A stretch of DNA of 64,000 bases, taken from Arthrobacter crystallopoietes. Its GTDB lineage: Bacteria > Actinomycetota > Actinomycetes > Actinomycetales > Micrococcaceae. The position numbers and the translations under genes were made by a program. Positions within the stretch are counted from its first letter, which is position 1. The number at the start of each line of letters is the position of its first letter. Below are positions 7,625 through 15,468 of the stretch, piece after piece. Under the pieces are notes generated by a model. The model searched no databases. It was not told where the DNA came from and saw only the letters and a list, made by a program, of their open reading frames with translations. The stretch lies in NCBI RefSeq assembly GCF_017603825.1, contig NZ_CP072014.1, forward strand, positions 2,294,001-2,358,000, written 5' to 3'.

Positions 7625-8283
7625 TCCAGCGGTTCGGGGTCGCCCACGCCCAGCAAGTAGGACGCGATGGCCTCGTGGAAGACGTCGACCCGCCGGCTGC
7701 CCGGAACGAGGGACGAATTCCCCTCAAGCAGGCTGCGGAAGGCGAGGCCCTCGATCAGTGCCGTAAAGCCGCTGGCGAGCTTGGCCGGTTCCGTGGAGCC
7801 CAGCGCTTCGAAAAGCTCCAGCGCCCGCGACTGGGAGAACAGTGCGTCCGAAATTGTTCCCCTGAACTCTTCGCGCTCGGAGAGTTCCAAGGCCAGCGCC
7901 ACGCGCGCCTTGATGTGATGCGGGCGGGTCCTCAGCTGGAGGTCGAGGTACTGGGCAATCCGGGTGGCCACATGCTCAATATCCATGCCCTCTTCGACGG
8001 TCCGCGGCGCTTCCAGATGCGAGTTCTCGAAGTCCGCCACCGAACGCTCGCGCAGATACTCCAAGGCGCCTGCCAGCAGTTCGTCCTTGGTCCGGAAGTA
8101 GTAGCTGGTAGAGCCCGTGGGAAGGTTCAGGTGCGCGTCCACTGCCCTGTGGGTCAAGGCCCGTAGGCCCTCGTGGGCAATGATTTCCGTGGCTGCTTCT
8201 GTCATCAGGGTCCGGCGCTGCGCCTTGTCGTCGTGCGCGGAGGGTGCCGGGCTTTGATGGACCTGCGGTAATGCTGCTTCCAC
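7621..8283 (-). CDS. TetR-family transcriptional regulator
   Basis: 220 residues from GTG 8283, which has AGGAG 8 bases upstream. The HTH is typical: a helix MTEAATEIIAHEGLRALTHR, then AVDAHLNLPTGSTSYYFRTK, where the recognition helix ends in the YYFRTKDELL signature. The C-terminal ligand domain covers the last ~140 residues. The frame is open further upstream into zapE antisense but has no homology there. Divergent from zapE, with a perfect palindrome between them. It is probably an autorepressor also acting on zapE; the ligand is unknown. The 3' end overlaps that of the HhH gene. Confidence 0.88.
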   Translation of the reverse strand: MEAALPQVHQSPAPSAHDDKAQRRTLMTEAATEIIAHEGLRALTHRAVDAHLNLPTGSTSYYFRTKDELLAGALEYLRERSVADFENSHLEAPRTVEEGMDIEHVATRIAQYLDLQLRTRPHHIKARVALALELSEREEFRGTISDALFSQSRALELFEALGSTEPAKLASGFTALIEGLAFRSLLEGNSSLVPGSRRVDVFHEAIASYLLGVGDPEPLD

Positions 8284-8307
8284 GGGGGAGGCTCCTGATC
8301 GTTCGAT

Positions 8308-8329
8308 GTACTCTACAGATGTAGAGTAC
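8308..8329. promoter_or_regulatory. Perfect 22-bp palindromic operator between tetR and zapE
   Basis: GTACTCTACA (8308-8317), spacer GA, TGTAGAGTAC (8320-8329). The 10-bp arms are exactly complementary. It is 25 bp from each start codon (8283 and 8354). Size and symmetry fit a TetR dimer site covering both promoters. Confidence 0.8.
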
Positions 8330-8353
8330 CCTGTCTGAGGGGAAAGGAATGAC

Positions 8354-9493
8354 GTGTTGAGGGGCAAGTCGCAGACCAAGCAGGAAATTCTGGCGCACTT
8401 TGCGCATCGTGCGGCAGCGGCTGGTTTCGCTCTCGACGAGTACCAGCTCCAAGCCATCCGGCGACTGGCGGAGGTTGCCGCCATGACAGTTAATGCTTCC
8501 ACCGCGCACGCTCCCAACGTAGCCTCCGCGCTGGCATCGAGCAATAAGAAGCGGCGGAATCTCTACCTTTGGGGCCCGGTTGGCAGAGGCAAGAGCTGGC
8601 TGGTCAACGAGTTCTTCGCTGCCCTGCCGTTGGAAGGCAAGAAACGCTGGCATTTCCACGACTTCTTCCGCGAGTTGCATGCCTGCCGCCGCGAAGCCCA
8701 GGATTCGCCGTCGCGGCCGGCCGGTACCAGCGCCGTGGACCTGGCCATCGACTCGCTGCTGCAGGACTGCACCCTGCTGGTCCTGGACGAATTCCATGTG
8801 CACGATCCCGGTGACGGCCAGCTGCTGGCCCGATTCCTGCGCGCACTTTTCTCCCGCGGCATTGCATTGGTCACCACCTCCAACTACCCGCCGGGTTCCC
8901 TGATGCCCAACGGCCTCTTCCACGATCTGTTCGCCCCCACCATCGCCCTGATCGAAAAACACATGCAGGTGGCCGGCGTCGCGGGCCCGGTGGACTACCG
9001 CTCCCTGCCTTCAAACAACGACGGCGGCGGTGAAGGTCCGCGGTTCAGCGACGGCAGTGTGATCAGCGCCGGAGCGGACGATCTGGCCCGCGCACTCGAC
9101 GGCACAGGCGTGTGCATGCCGGAACCGCACGAGGCGGTGGAGCTGCGGCCCACCACGTGGCCGCTGGCGGCGCTGCGCGCAACAGAGACGGAACTTTGGT
9201 TTGATTTCCGGCAGCTCTGCGAGACGCCCACCGCCACCCAGGACTACCTGGCGTTGGTTCGGCACCGGCGGCACTGGGTGATTACCGCCGTGCCGTCCCG
9301 CGGGGAGATCAGCATGAACGGCTGGCAGCGCTTCAGCAACATCGTGGACATCCTCTACGACGCGGACCTTCCCCTCACGCTGATCAGCGAGGCACCGCTG
9401 GATCTGAGCCCAACGGAAAGTCCTTCCGCCATCGATATCGCCCGCATCGCCAGCCGGCTAGGCCAACTGAAGGTAGCAGCCGCGATGAGCTGA
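8354..9493 (+). CDS. zapE: Cell division protein ZapE (AFG1/LACE1-like ATPase)
   Basis: 379 residues; GTG start with GGAAAGGA at 8341-8348. AFG1-type P-loop ATPase: Walker A is GPVGRGKSWL near residue 76, Walker B is LLVLDEFHVHDPGD, followed by the sensor region ALVTTSNYPP, all in the order seen in ZapE. ZapE is a peripheral inner-membrane ATPase that modulates FtsZ rings; mitochondrial relatives act in protein turnover. One AACGACGGCGG copy lies inside, encoding NNDGG in a likely surface loop. Divergent from a TetR regulator through a shared operator, which is unusual for a presumed housekeeping gene. Confidence 0.88.
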   Translation: MLRGKSQTKQEILAHFAHRAAAAGFALDEYQLQAIRRLAEVAAMTVNASTAHAPNVASALASSNKKRRNLYLWGPVGRGKSWLVNEFFAALPLEGKKRWHFHDFFRELHACRREAQDSPSRPAGTSAVDLAIDSLLQDCTLLVLDEFHVHDPGDGQLLARFLRALFSRGIALVTTSNYPPGSLMPNGLFHDLFAPTIALIEKHMQVAGVAGPVDYRSLPSNNDGGGEGPRFSDGSVISAGADDLARALDGTGVCMPEPHEAVELRPTTWPLAALRATETELWFDFRQLCETPTATQDYLALVRHRRHWVITAVPSRGEISMNGWQRFSNIVDILYDADLPLTLISEAPLDLSPTESPSAIDIARIASRLGQLKVAAAMS

Positions 9494-9596
9494 GGGCCGC
9501 CAGTTCCTCGAGCTGAAGGCAGCGGCCGGCGCCATCCCGGAGGCCGTACTCTTGGCCTTTGCGCCTGATCATTCCAGCGATTCCTGGTTCACGGTT

Positions 9597-10535
9597 TCAC
9601 TGCGTGTGATTCTGGGCTCCGGGCTCCGGGCTCCGGCGGCGCGAGAGTGCAACGCCGAACAGGCACACCGCCCCGCCGACCACGGCGATCAGCGTTGGCA
9701 CTTCGCCCAGGAAGAGGAGCCCGAGCGCAATGGCGGCAGGCGGCACCAGGTAAGAGGAAACGATGAGCTGCCCGGCCGGCATCTTGGTCAGCGCGTACCC
9801 CCAGGTGCTGAAGGCGATGGCCGTCGGAACCACGCCGAGGTAGACGACGCCCAGGATGGACGCGGCCGAAGCATCCTGCAGGTCAACGATGAGTTCGCCG
9901 GTGAACGGCAGGGCGGTCACGGTGCCGATAGCGCAGGCCAGCCACGTCACCTGCGTCGCGGGTACTCTACGCAGGGCCGGTTTCTGGAGCAGTACGCCTA
10001 CCGAATAGGTCAGCGCCGCCACCAGCGCCCAGATGACGCCGGTTCCGCTGCCCGCTGCGCTGTCTGCGCTCGTGCCGAAGCCGATCAACAGTACGCCGAT
10101 GAACGCTACACCGGCGCCGATCGCGAGCCATTTCGGGATGCCTTCATGCAGGAAAACGCCCGCACCGAGGGCGATCAGGATCGGTGCGAAGTTCACGATC
10201 ATGGCCGTGGTTCCGCCGTCGAGCGTCTGCTCCGCAGTGTTGAGGGCCACGTTGTAAACGCCGAACCACATCACGCCGCAGCCGATGATCAGCAGCCATT
10301 CCCGTGGACTTGGCTTCACCCACGGCCGGCCGACCAGTCCTATGGCCAGGATGGCGGCGCCGACGCCGAGCCGCAGCAAGGTGAGGGAGCCAGGCGTGAA
10401 GTCCGTTCCCACGCCACGGATGACGATGAAAGCGCTGGCCCAGGCGAGCACTGTCACCGCGACGGCAACCAGGACGAGAGGGGTCAGCGTTTTCGTCAGC
10501 GGTTTGACCGGCACGGAAGGCGTAGGGGAGCTCAC
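9597..10535 (-). CDS. EamA-family (DMT superfamily) transporter
   Basis: 312 residues forming about ten hydrophobic helices in two EamA repeats, e.g. VAVTVLAWASAFIVIRG at the first helix and ALTYSVGVLLQKPALR starting the second repeat. The charged tail RRRSPEPGAQNHTQ is cytoplasmic. Such proteins export amino acids or other small metabolites; the substrate is unknown. The GTG start at 10535 has no close ribosome site (GGAGGAG is about 17 bases away). GATAAT lies about 10 bases upstream, so a leaderless message is possible. Confidence 0.88.
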   Translation of the reverse strand: MSSPTPSVPVKPLTKTLTPLVLVAVAVTVLAWASAFIVIRGVGTDFTPGSLTLLRLGVGAAILAIGLVGRPWVKPSPREWLLIIGCGVMWFGVYNVALNTAEQTLDGGTTAMIVNFAPILIALGAGVFLHEGIPKWLAIGAGVAFIGVLLIGFGTSADSAAGSGTGVIWALVAALTYSVGVLLQKPALRRVPATQVTWLACAIGTVTALPFTGELIVDLQDASAASILGVVYLGVVPTAIAFSTWGYALTKMPAGQLIVSSYLVPPAAIALGLLFLGEVPTLIAVVGGAVCLFGVALSRRRSPEPGAQNHTQ

Positions 10536-10609
10536 GCCGTCAGATTATCCGACTCCTCCGGACGGCACACCGGCCGGCGGCGAGGATGGCAGTTCCTTGC
10601 CGAAAGTTG

Positions 10610-11161
10610 TCAGCTTCTCGCGGGGATTTCTTCCACCACGCTGGTGCCTCGTTCCGGGCGTGATTCCCACTGCCAGGTTTCGTGCAGCCGGATGCGCCCA
10701 TCCTTAAGTACCTCCAGCTTGCTGGCGCACACTCCGTTGGCGGTCTGCAGGTTGATGTTCAGGTGCGAGTAGCGGAAATCCAGCCGGTCCCCGTCGCGCG
10801 TTCCCACCAGATAACCGCGGACGACGGCGCCGCCGGAGTACTCCGCCCAGATCATCCTGCCGTCCTGGCGGTAGTGGAAGCGCGTGGTGCGTCCGACCTC
10901 GCCCGATGCGGTGTTGGCCACGGCGGCGAAGACTTTCCCGTCAAGGACGGCTTTCACTGCCGCGGGATCGGGAGCCGCTTCTTCGGGCTCGGCCTCGGTG
11001 TCCTTCACAGGGTCGGCGGCTTCACCGGACTCGACCTTTGCAGCTCCGGTGCCCGGCACGGCGGTGGCCGGCTGGTCCTCGGCCGGAGGGAATCCTGCGT
11101 CCGATTTCGCCTGGCCGTCGGGCAAATCCGAGAAACTGGTCGCTGAGACTGATTGAGACAT
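10610..11161 (-). CDS. Conserved hypothetical protein with C-terminal beta-rich domain
   Basis: 183 residues. The first ~80 are low-complexity (Asp/Glu/Pro/Ala, disordered). The C-terminal ~100 residues, from VLDGKVFAAVANTASGEV to ESRPERGTSVVEEIP, alternate hydrophobic and charged residues and resemble a small family sometimes labelled N-acetylglutamate synthase without catalytic support. Motifs noted are RFHYRQDGRMIWAEYSGG and VVRGYLVGTRDGDRLDFRY, which suggest an antiparallel barrel. No signal peptide. The true start may be internal. Function unknown. Confidence 0.6.
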   Translation of the reverse strand: MSQSVSATSFSDLPDGQAKSDAGFPPAEDQPATAVPGTGAAKVESGEAADPVKDTEAEPEEAAPDPAAVKAVLDGKVFAAVANTASGEVGRTTRFHYRQDGRMIWAEYSGGAVVRGYLVGTRDGDRLDFRYSHLNINLQTANGVCASKLEVLKDGRIRLHETWQWESRPERGTSVVEEIPARS

Positions 11162-11251
11162 GGATACAGAGTAGAGCCCATCACGAAAAGGTCACAATGA
11201 CCGGGCGTGTTGAATCCGGCGTCCCAATTGAATGTTTCACCTGGCGAACGT

Positions 11252-12067
11252 TCACACGGTACTTTGCTTGATCACCCTCACTCCCACAGCCAGACCGACG
11301 ACGGCGGTAATCACCGCCGCTACGACGCCCCACAAGGTGTCCCAGCCGAGCCCGCCGGCGAACAGCTCCCGCTCGGCGTTGACCATATAGGTCAGCGGGT
11401 TGAACAGGCTCAGCACTTGCATCCAGCGCGGACCCGCTTCGATGGGCAGCATTATGCCGGAAAGGATCATCAGGGGGAACAGCAGTGTCTGCTGAACGCC
11501 CCAGAACACCCACTCCTTACCCCGCGTCACCAGCGCCAGCGCGTAGGAGAGCGCGCCGAGGCCGATGCCGAAGACCCCGATCACCACCAGTCCGAAAAGC
11601 ACGTGCAGCGGATAGAACACGAAACCGAACGGGATGGAGGCCAGCGCAATCACCAGGCCCTGCAGGACCAGCGGCGCCCATTCCTTCAGCGCGCGGCCGA
11701 TCAGCAGCGAGGAACGGGACAGCGGCGTGGCCAGGATCCGCTCGTAGGAGCCGGTCATCAGCTCGTACTGCAGGTTCGAGCCGGTCATGGAGGTGCCGAA
11801 CAGCGCGATCATGACGACGACGCCGGGCAGGAACCACTGCAGCGAGGACTCGCCGCCGAAGGCCTCTGTACCTACTGCCGCCCCGAGGAGTGGCCCGAAG
11901 AGGGCCAGGAACACCAGCGGCTGCACCAGTGAAAAGATCAGGGAGAACGGATCCCGGATGACCAGAAGCATTTCCCGCCAGAACACGTATTTGGTGTCCT
12001 GCATGATCCGCCCGACCCCGGGTTTCCTCACGGCAGTGCCGGCCTCGGTGGCTTGCTGGAGCTGCAT
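11252..12067 (-). CDS. ABC-2 type transporter permease (DrrB-like)
   Basis: 271 residues with six predicted membrane helices. The N-terminal FWREMLLVIRDPFSLIFSLVQPL is the typical ABC-2 cytoplasmic entry helix, followed by a large loop and helices such as IALFGTSMTGSN and GLVVIGVFGIGLGALSYALAL; ILSGIMLPIEAGP is a conserved ABC-2 element. ATG 12067 overlaps the TGA of the ATPase gene (ATGA), indicating translational coupling. With the ATPase it forms an exporter, probably of a drug or lipid-like compound; the substrate is not evident. Confidence 0.9.
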   Translation of the reverse strand: MQLQQATEAGTAVRKPGVGRIMQDTKYVFWREMLLVIRDPFSLIFSLVQPLVFLALFGPLLGAAVGTEAFGGESSLQWFLPGVVVMIALFGTSMTGSNLQYELMTGSYERILATPLSRSSLLIGRALKEWAPLVLQGLVIALASIPFGFVFYPLHVLFGLVVIGVFGIGLGALSYALALVTRGKEWVFWGVQQTLLFPLMILSGIMLPIEAGPRWMQVLSLFNPLTYMVNAERELFAGGLGWDTLWGVVAAVITAVVGLAVGVRVIKQSTV

Positions 12068-13035
12068 CAGACTTTGCCTCCTTCGCGCAGGCTGCGGCCG
12101 GTCAGTTCGAGGAAAACATCGTCCAGCGTGGGCGGTTTCAGCTCCAGCCGCAGGGCCGGCGCACCGGCATCGTCCATGTCCTTGAGCAGTCCCGGTGCCA
12201 GCCGGGCGCCGTCGGGGAGCCGAAGGCGGAAGCGGATGACGCCGTCGTACGCTGTTTCTTCCAGCTCGCCTGCGGCCGCTGCCCGGCCGAGCAGACCCCG
12301 CGCCTCCGGCGCCGCGGCAGCCGAGACTTCCACCGCCAGCAGGTCGCCGGCCAGTTCCGCTTTGAGCCGGCCGGCCGTGTTGTCCGCGATGATCTCGCCG
12401 TGATCGATGACGATGACCCGCTCGGACATCGTGTCCGCTTCCTCCAGATAATGGGTGGTCAACACGATGGTTGTTCCGTGCTCGTGGCGCATCCGCATGA
12501 TGTGTTCCCACAGGTTCGCGCGGTTCTGCGGGTCCATGCCGGTGGACGGCTCGTCGAGGAACAGCAGGCTGGGGGAGTGCATCAGCCCCAGCGCCACATC
12601 CATGCGCCGCCGCTGGCCGCCCGAGAGCTTGTTGACGGTGCGTTTCTTCAGGTCCTCCAGTTCCAGCGACTTGAGCAGCTGGTCCGCCCGTGCGCGCGCA
12701 TCGGTGGTGTTCATCCCGTAGAAGCGGCCCTGCATGATGAGCTCGTCGATCACACGGTAGCTGTGCCCGCCGCCGTTGCCCTGCCCGATGTAGCCGATGC
12801 GCGAGCGCACACCCGCGGGATCCGCCACGACATCAACCCCTGCCACCCGGGCAGTTCCCGAGGTCGGCGCCAGCAGTGTGGTGAGCATGCGCAGAGTTGT
12901 CGATTTACCCGCGCCGTTGGGCCCGAGGAACGCGACCAGTTCGCCGCGCTCGACATCGATATCCACGCCCTTGACGGCCTGGATCTTCTCTTTCTTGACG
13001 GTAAAGGTCTTGGTGAGCTTGCTCGTGTGGATCAC
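12067..13035 (-). CDS. ABC transporter ATP-binding protein (DrrA-like)
   Basis: 322 residues from GTG 13035, with AGGGG upstream. Walker A LGPNGAGKSTTLRML, signature LSGGQRRRMDVALGLMHSP, Walker B LLFLDEPSTGMDPQNR, and the switch His in VLTTHYLEEADTM. It has the extra C-terminal domain of daunorubicin-resistance-type ATPases, ending in DVFLELTGRSLRE. It energises the overlapping ABC-2 permease. The frame is open 27 codons upstream but homology starts at IHTSKLTKTF. Confidence 0.92.
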   Translation of the reverse strand: MIHTSKLTKTFTVKKEKIQAVKGVDIDVERGELVAFLGPNGAGKSTTLRMLTTLLAPTSGTARVAGVDVVADPAGVRSRIGYIGQGNGGGHSYRVIDELIMQGRFYGMNTTDARARADQLLKSLELEDLKKRTVNKLSGGQRRRMDVALGLMHSPSLLFLDEPSTGMDPQNRANLWEHIMRMRHEHGTTIVLTTHYLEEADTMSERVIVIDHGEIIADNTAGRLKAELAGDLLAVEVSAAAAPEARGLLGRAAAAGELEETAYDGVIRFRLRLPDGARLAPGLLKDMDDAGAPALRLELKPPTLDDVFLELTGRSLREGGKV

Positions 13036-13260
13036 AATGACCCCTGGTTGGTGGGATGCGCGATGTGAAAACGCTACGCCTGCGGCAGGAGCCAGTCCAT
13101 GCACGCGAGCGCACATGTGGACAACAACCGTCCGGCAGCCTGCGCTGGGTCAAGGACATAGTCTCTCCGGCGGTTAGAGTTGAACGGCGTGGATGCCGCG
13201 GCCGCTGCTGTACACAAGCATCCCTCTCCATGCTCACGTCACCACATATAAGGAACAGCC

Positions 13261-14778
13261 ATGCCCGCCCCGGCCCCTGCCACGAAGCCAGCACTGACTC
13301 CCGATGAGCGGCAGTCCGTACTTCGCACGCTCAAGTCCCCGCGGCTGCTCAAGACCGAGGTGCTCGCCGGCCTGGTGGTCGCGCTGGCGCTGATTCCCGA
13401 GGCCATCGCCTTCTCGGTGATCGTAGGCGTGGATCCGCGCATGGGCCTGTTCGCGTCCTTCGTCATGGCGGTGACCATCTCGTTCGTCGGCGGCCGGCCC
13501 GCGATGATCTCGGCGGCGACGGGCGCGGTGGCGCTGGTCATCGCCCCGGTGATGGCCAGCCACGGTGTGGAATACCTGATCGCCACGGTGATCCTGGGCG
13601 GCATCTTCCAGGTGCTGCTCGGCGTGCTGGGCGTGGCCAGACTGATGCGCTTCATCCCGCGTTCGGTCATGGTCGGCTTCGTGAACGTGCTCGCGATCCT
13701 CGTGTTCGGTTCCCAGATGCCGGAACTTCTGGGCGTGCCGTGGCTCGTCTACCCCATCACCGCCGCCGGCCTTCTGATCGTCTTCGGGCTGCCCAGGCTA
13801 ACGACGGCGGTGCCCGCGCCTTTGGTCGCGATCGTCGCCCTAACGCTGGTGACCGTGCTGGCCGCCATCCAGGTGCCCACCGTGGGGGACAAGGGGCAGT
13901 TGCCCGACAGCCTGCCGAACCTGTTCATCCCAGACGTCCCGCTCACGCTGGACACCTTCCGGACCATTGCACCGTATGCGCTGGCGATGGCGTTCGTGGG
14001 GCTGCTCGAATCCCTGCTGACCGCCAAGCTGGTGGACGACATTACCGACACCCGCTCCAGCAAGACACGCGAGTCCTGGGGCCAGGGCGTGGCGAACATC
14101 GTCACCGGCTTCTTCGGCGGGATGGGCGGCTGCGCGGTGGTTGGCCAGACCATGATGAATGTGAAGGCGTCCGGTGCGCGCACCAGAATCTCCACCTTCC
14201 TGGCCGGCGCGCTGCTGTTGCTGCTGGTGGTCGTGCTTGGCGACGTGGTGGCGCTGATACCGATGGCAGCGCTCGTAGCCGTGATGATCTACGTGTCCAT
14301 AGCGACCTTCGACTGGCACTCCATCAAGCCGTCAACCCTCAAGCACATGCCCAAGTCGGAGACGGGGGTGATGGTGAGCACCGTCGTCGTGACCGTGTGG
14401 ACACACAACCTGGCCACCGGCGTCGGAGCCGGCGTGCTGGTCGCCATGGTCCTTTTCGCCCGCCGGGTGGCGCACTTCGTGACCGTGGAACGCACCGTGC
14501 TGGAGGTCAACGGGGAGGAGACGGCTACCTATCGCGTGGACGGCGAGCTGTTCTTCGCTTCGTCCAACGACCTTTACACGCAGTTCAACTACGCCACGGA
14601 TCCGCAGCACATCATCATCGACATGCACGCCTCGCATCTGTGGGATGCCTCCACCGTCGCCGCGTTGGATTCCATCGCGGAGAAGTACCGAAGCCTTGGG
14701 AAAAGCCTGGAGATTATCGGGCTGAACGAAGCGTCCGTGCTGATGCGCGAGCGTCTGGCGGGCAAACTCAACGGCTGA
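13261..14778 (+). CDS. SulP-family anion transporter with STAS domain
   Basis: 505 residues; ATG with AAGGAA at 13256. The N-terminal segment EVLAGLVVALALIPEAIAFS is the SulP signature, followed by about 11-12 membrane helices (e.g. MGLFASFVMAVTISFVGGRP), then a C-terminal STAS domain (about residues 400-500) with FASSNDLYTQF and the IDMHASHLWDASTVAALDSI core. SulP proteins carry sulfate, bicarbonate or other anions across the cytoplasmic membrane. One AACGACGGCGG copy is read here as LTTA. Monocistronic, ending in a hairpin at 14814. Confidence 0.93.
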   Translation: MPAPAPATKPALTPDERQSVLRTLKSPRLLKTEVLAGLVVALALIPEAIAFSVIVGVDPRMGLFASFVMAVTISFVGGRPAMISAATGAVALVIAPVMASHGVEYLIATVILGGIFQVLLGVLGVARLMRFIPRSVMVGFVNVLAILVFGSQMPELLGVPWLVYPITAAGLLIVFGLPRLTTAVPAPLVAIVALTLVTVLAAIQVPTVGDKGQLPDSLPNLFIPDVPLTLDTFRTIAPYALAMAFVGLLESLLTAKLVDDITDTRSSKTRESWGQGVANIVTGFFGGMGGCAVVGQTMMNVKASGARTRISTFLAGALLLLLVVVLGDVVALIPMAALVAVMIYVSIATFDWHSIKPSTLKHMPKSETGVMVSTVVVTVWTHNLATGVGAGVLVAMVLFARRVAHFVTVERTVLEVNGEETATYRVDGELFFASSNDLYTQFNYATDPQHIIIDMHASHLWDASTVAALDSIAEKYRSLGKSLEIIGLNEASVLMRERLAGKLNG

Positions 14779-14813
14779 CCCGCCCGGCCGCTGAGGCGCT
14801 ATCAGCCGGTGAC

Positions 14814-14840
14814 CGCACCGTTGCATTCCGGAACGGTGCG
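14814..14840 (+). terminator. Terminator of the SulP gene
   Basis: Stem CGCACCGTT / AACGGTGCG (9 bp), 9-base loop, followed by TTTATCC; 36 bp after the stop codon. Confidence 0.7.
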
Positions 14841-15468
14841 TTTATCCAATAGTTATTGGCCCCTGGCGTCGGGCAGGAGTAGTCTTTTCTCATCGGAAAG
14901 TTGCCTATGTACAACGTTCCGTCAGAATCTTTTCATTGGGGTTTACTAATGTGCGGCGGTAGCTGATGCGCCCACTTTCCAGACGTGGCCGGGTCCGATG
15001 ACTACCCGTCCCGAAAAGAGGAATCCGCTTGCTTCAGCGGAATCAGTTCCTCGCACCGCCCGGTGCCGCACCCTCGGTGCGGCACCGGGCTACGTAAACG
15101 GGCAACTTCCAGCCGGTTACGCTCCCATCCACCGCTCCGCCCGGCAGATCTCGAATAATGCATAAGTCCCCGGCGTCGACGTACGAGTTTTTGTTACGGA
15201 AATTGATAGCTTTAACCGACAGGACGGGACTTGTTTAGCAACCCTTGAACTTGATATCAGCGCGCAGGAAAGCACCCCGGAATTGGGCATTGTTCACCGC
15301 TATCAGCCCGCCCTGATCTGGCACCACCCACGCAGCCAGGTCAGGATCCGTCCGTTGCTACACAGCCGGGCGTTATTTGGCGTTACAGGTTTTTCCTAGA
15401 CACTGGTTACTTCTGCCCGCCGTCAGTATGCTGATTCCCAATGCAGGAACGCCGACGTTGGGGAATGT
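14841..15468. other. Gene-free stretch, lower in GC, with three hairpins
   Basis: No frame in these ~630 bases looks coding. Inverted repeats are: 15021-15044 (CCGCT/AGCGG core), 15058-15090 (perfect 15-bp stem, separate entry) and 15312-15345 (CCTGATCTGGC / GCCAGGTCAGG, one wobble). AT-richer patches around 14890-14960 and 15180-15240 could hold promoters. It may be the long regulated leader of the large LuxR genes or contain a small RNA. Confidence 0.45.
15058..15090. repeat. Perfect 15-bp inverted repeat (hairpin)
   Basis: GCCCGGTGCCGCACC (15058-15072), loop CTC, exact complement 15076-15090. No U-run follows on either strand, so it is not a standard terminator. It may be part of a structured RNA. 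Confidence 0.7.
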
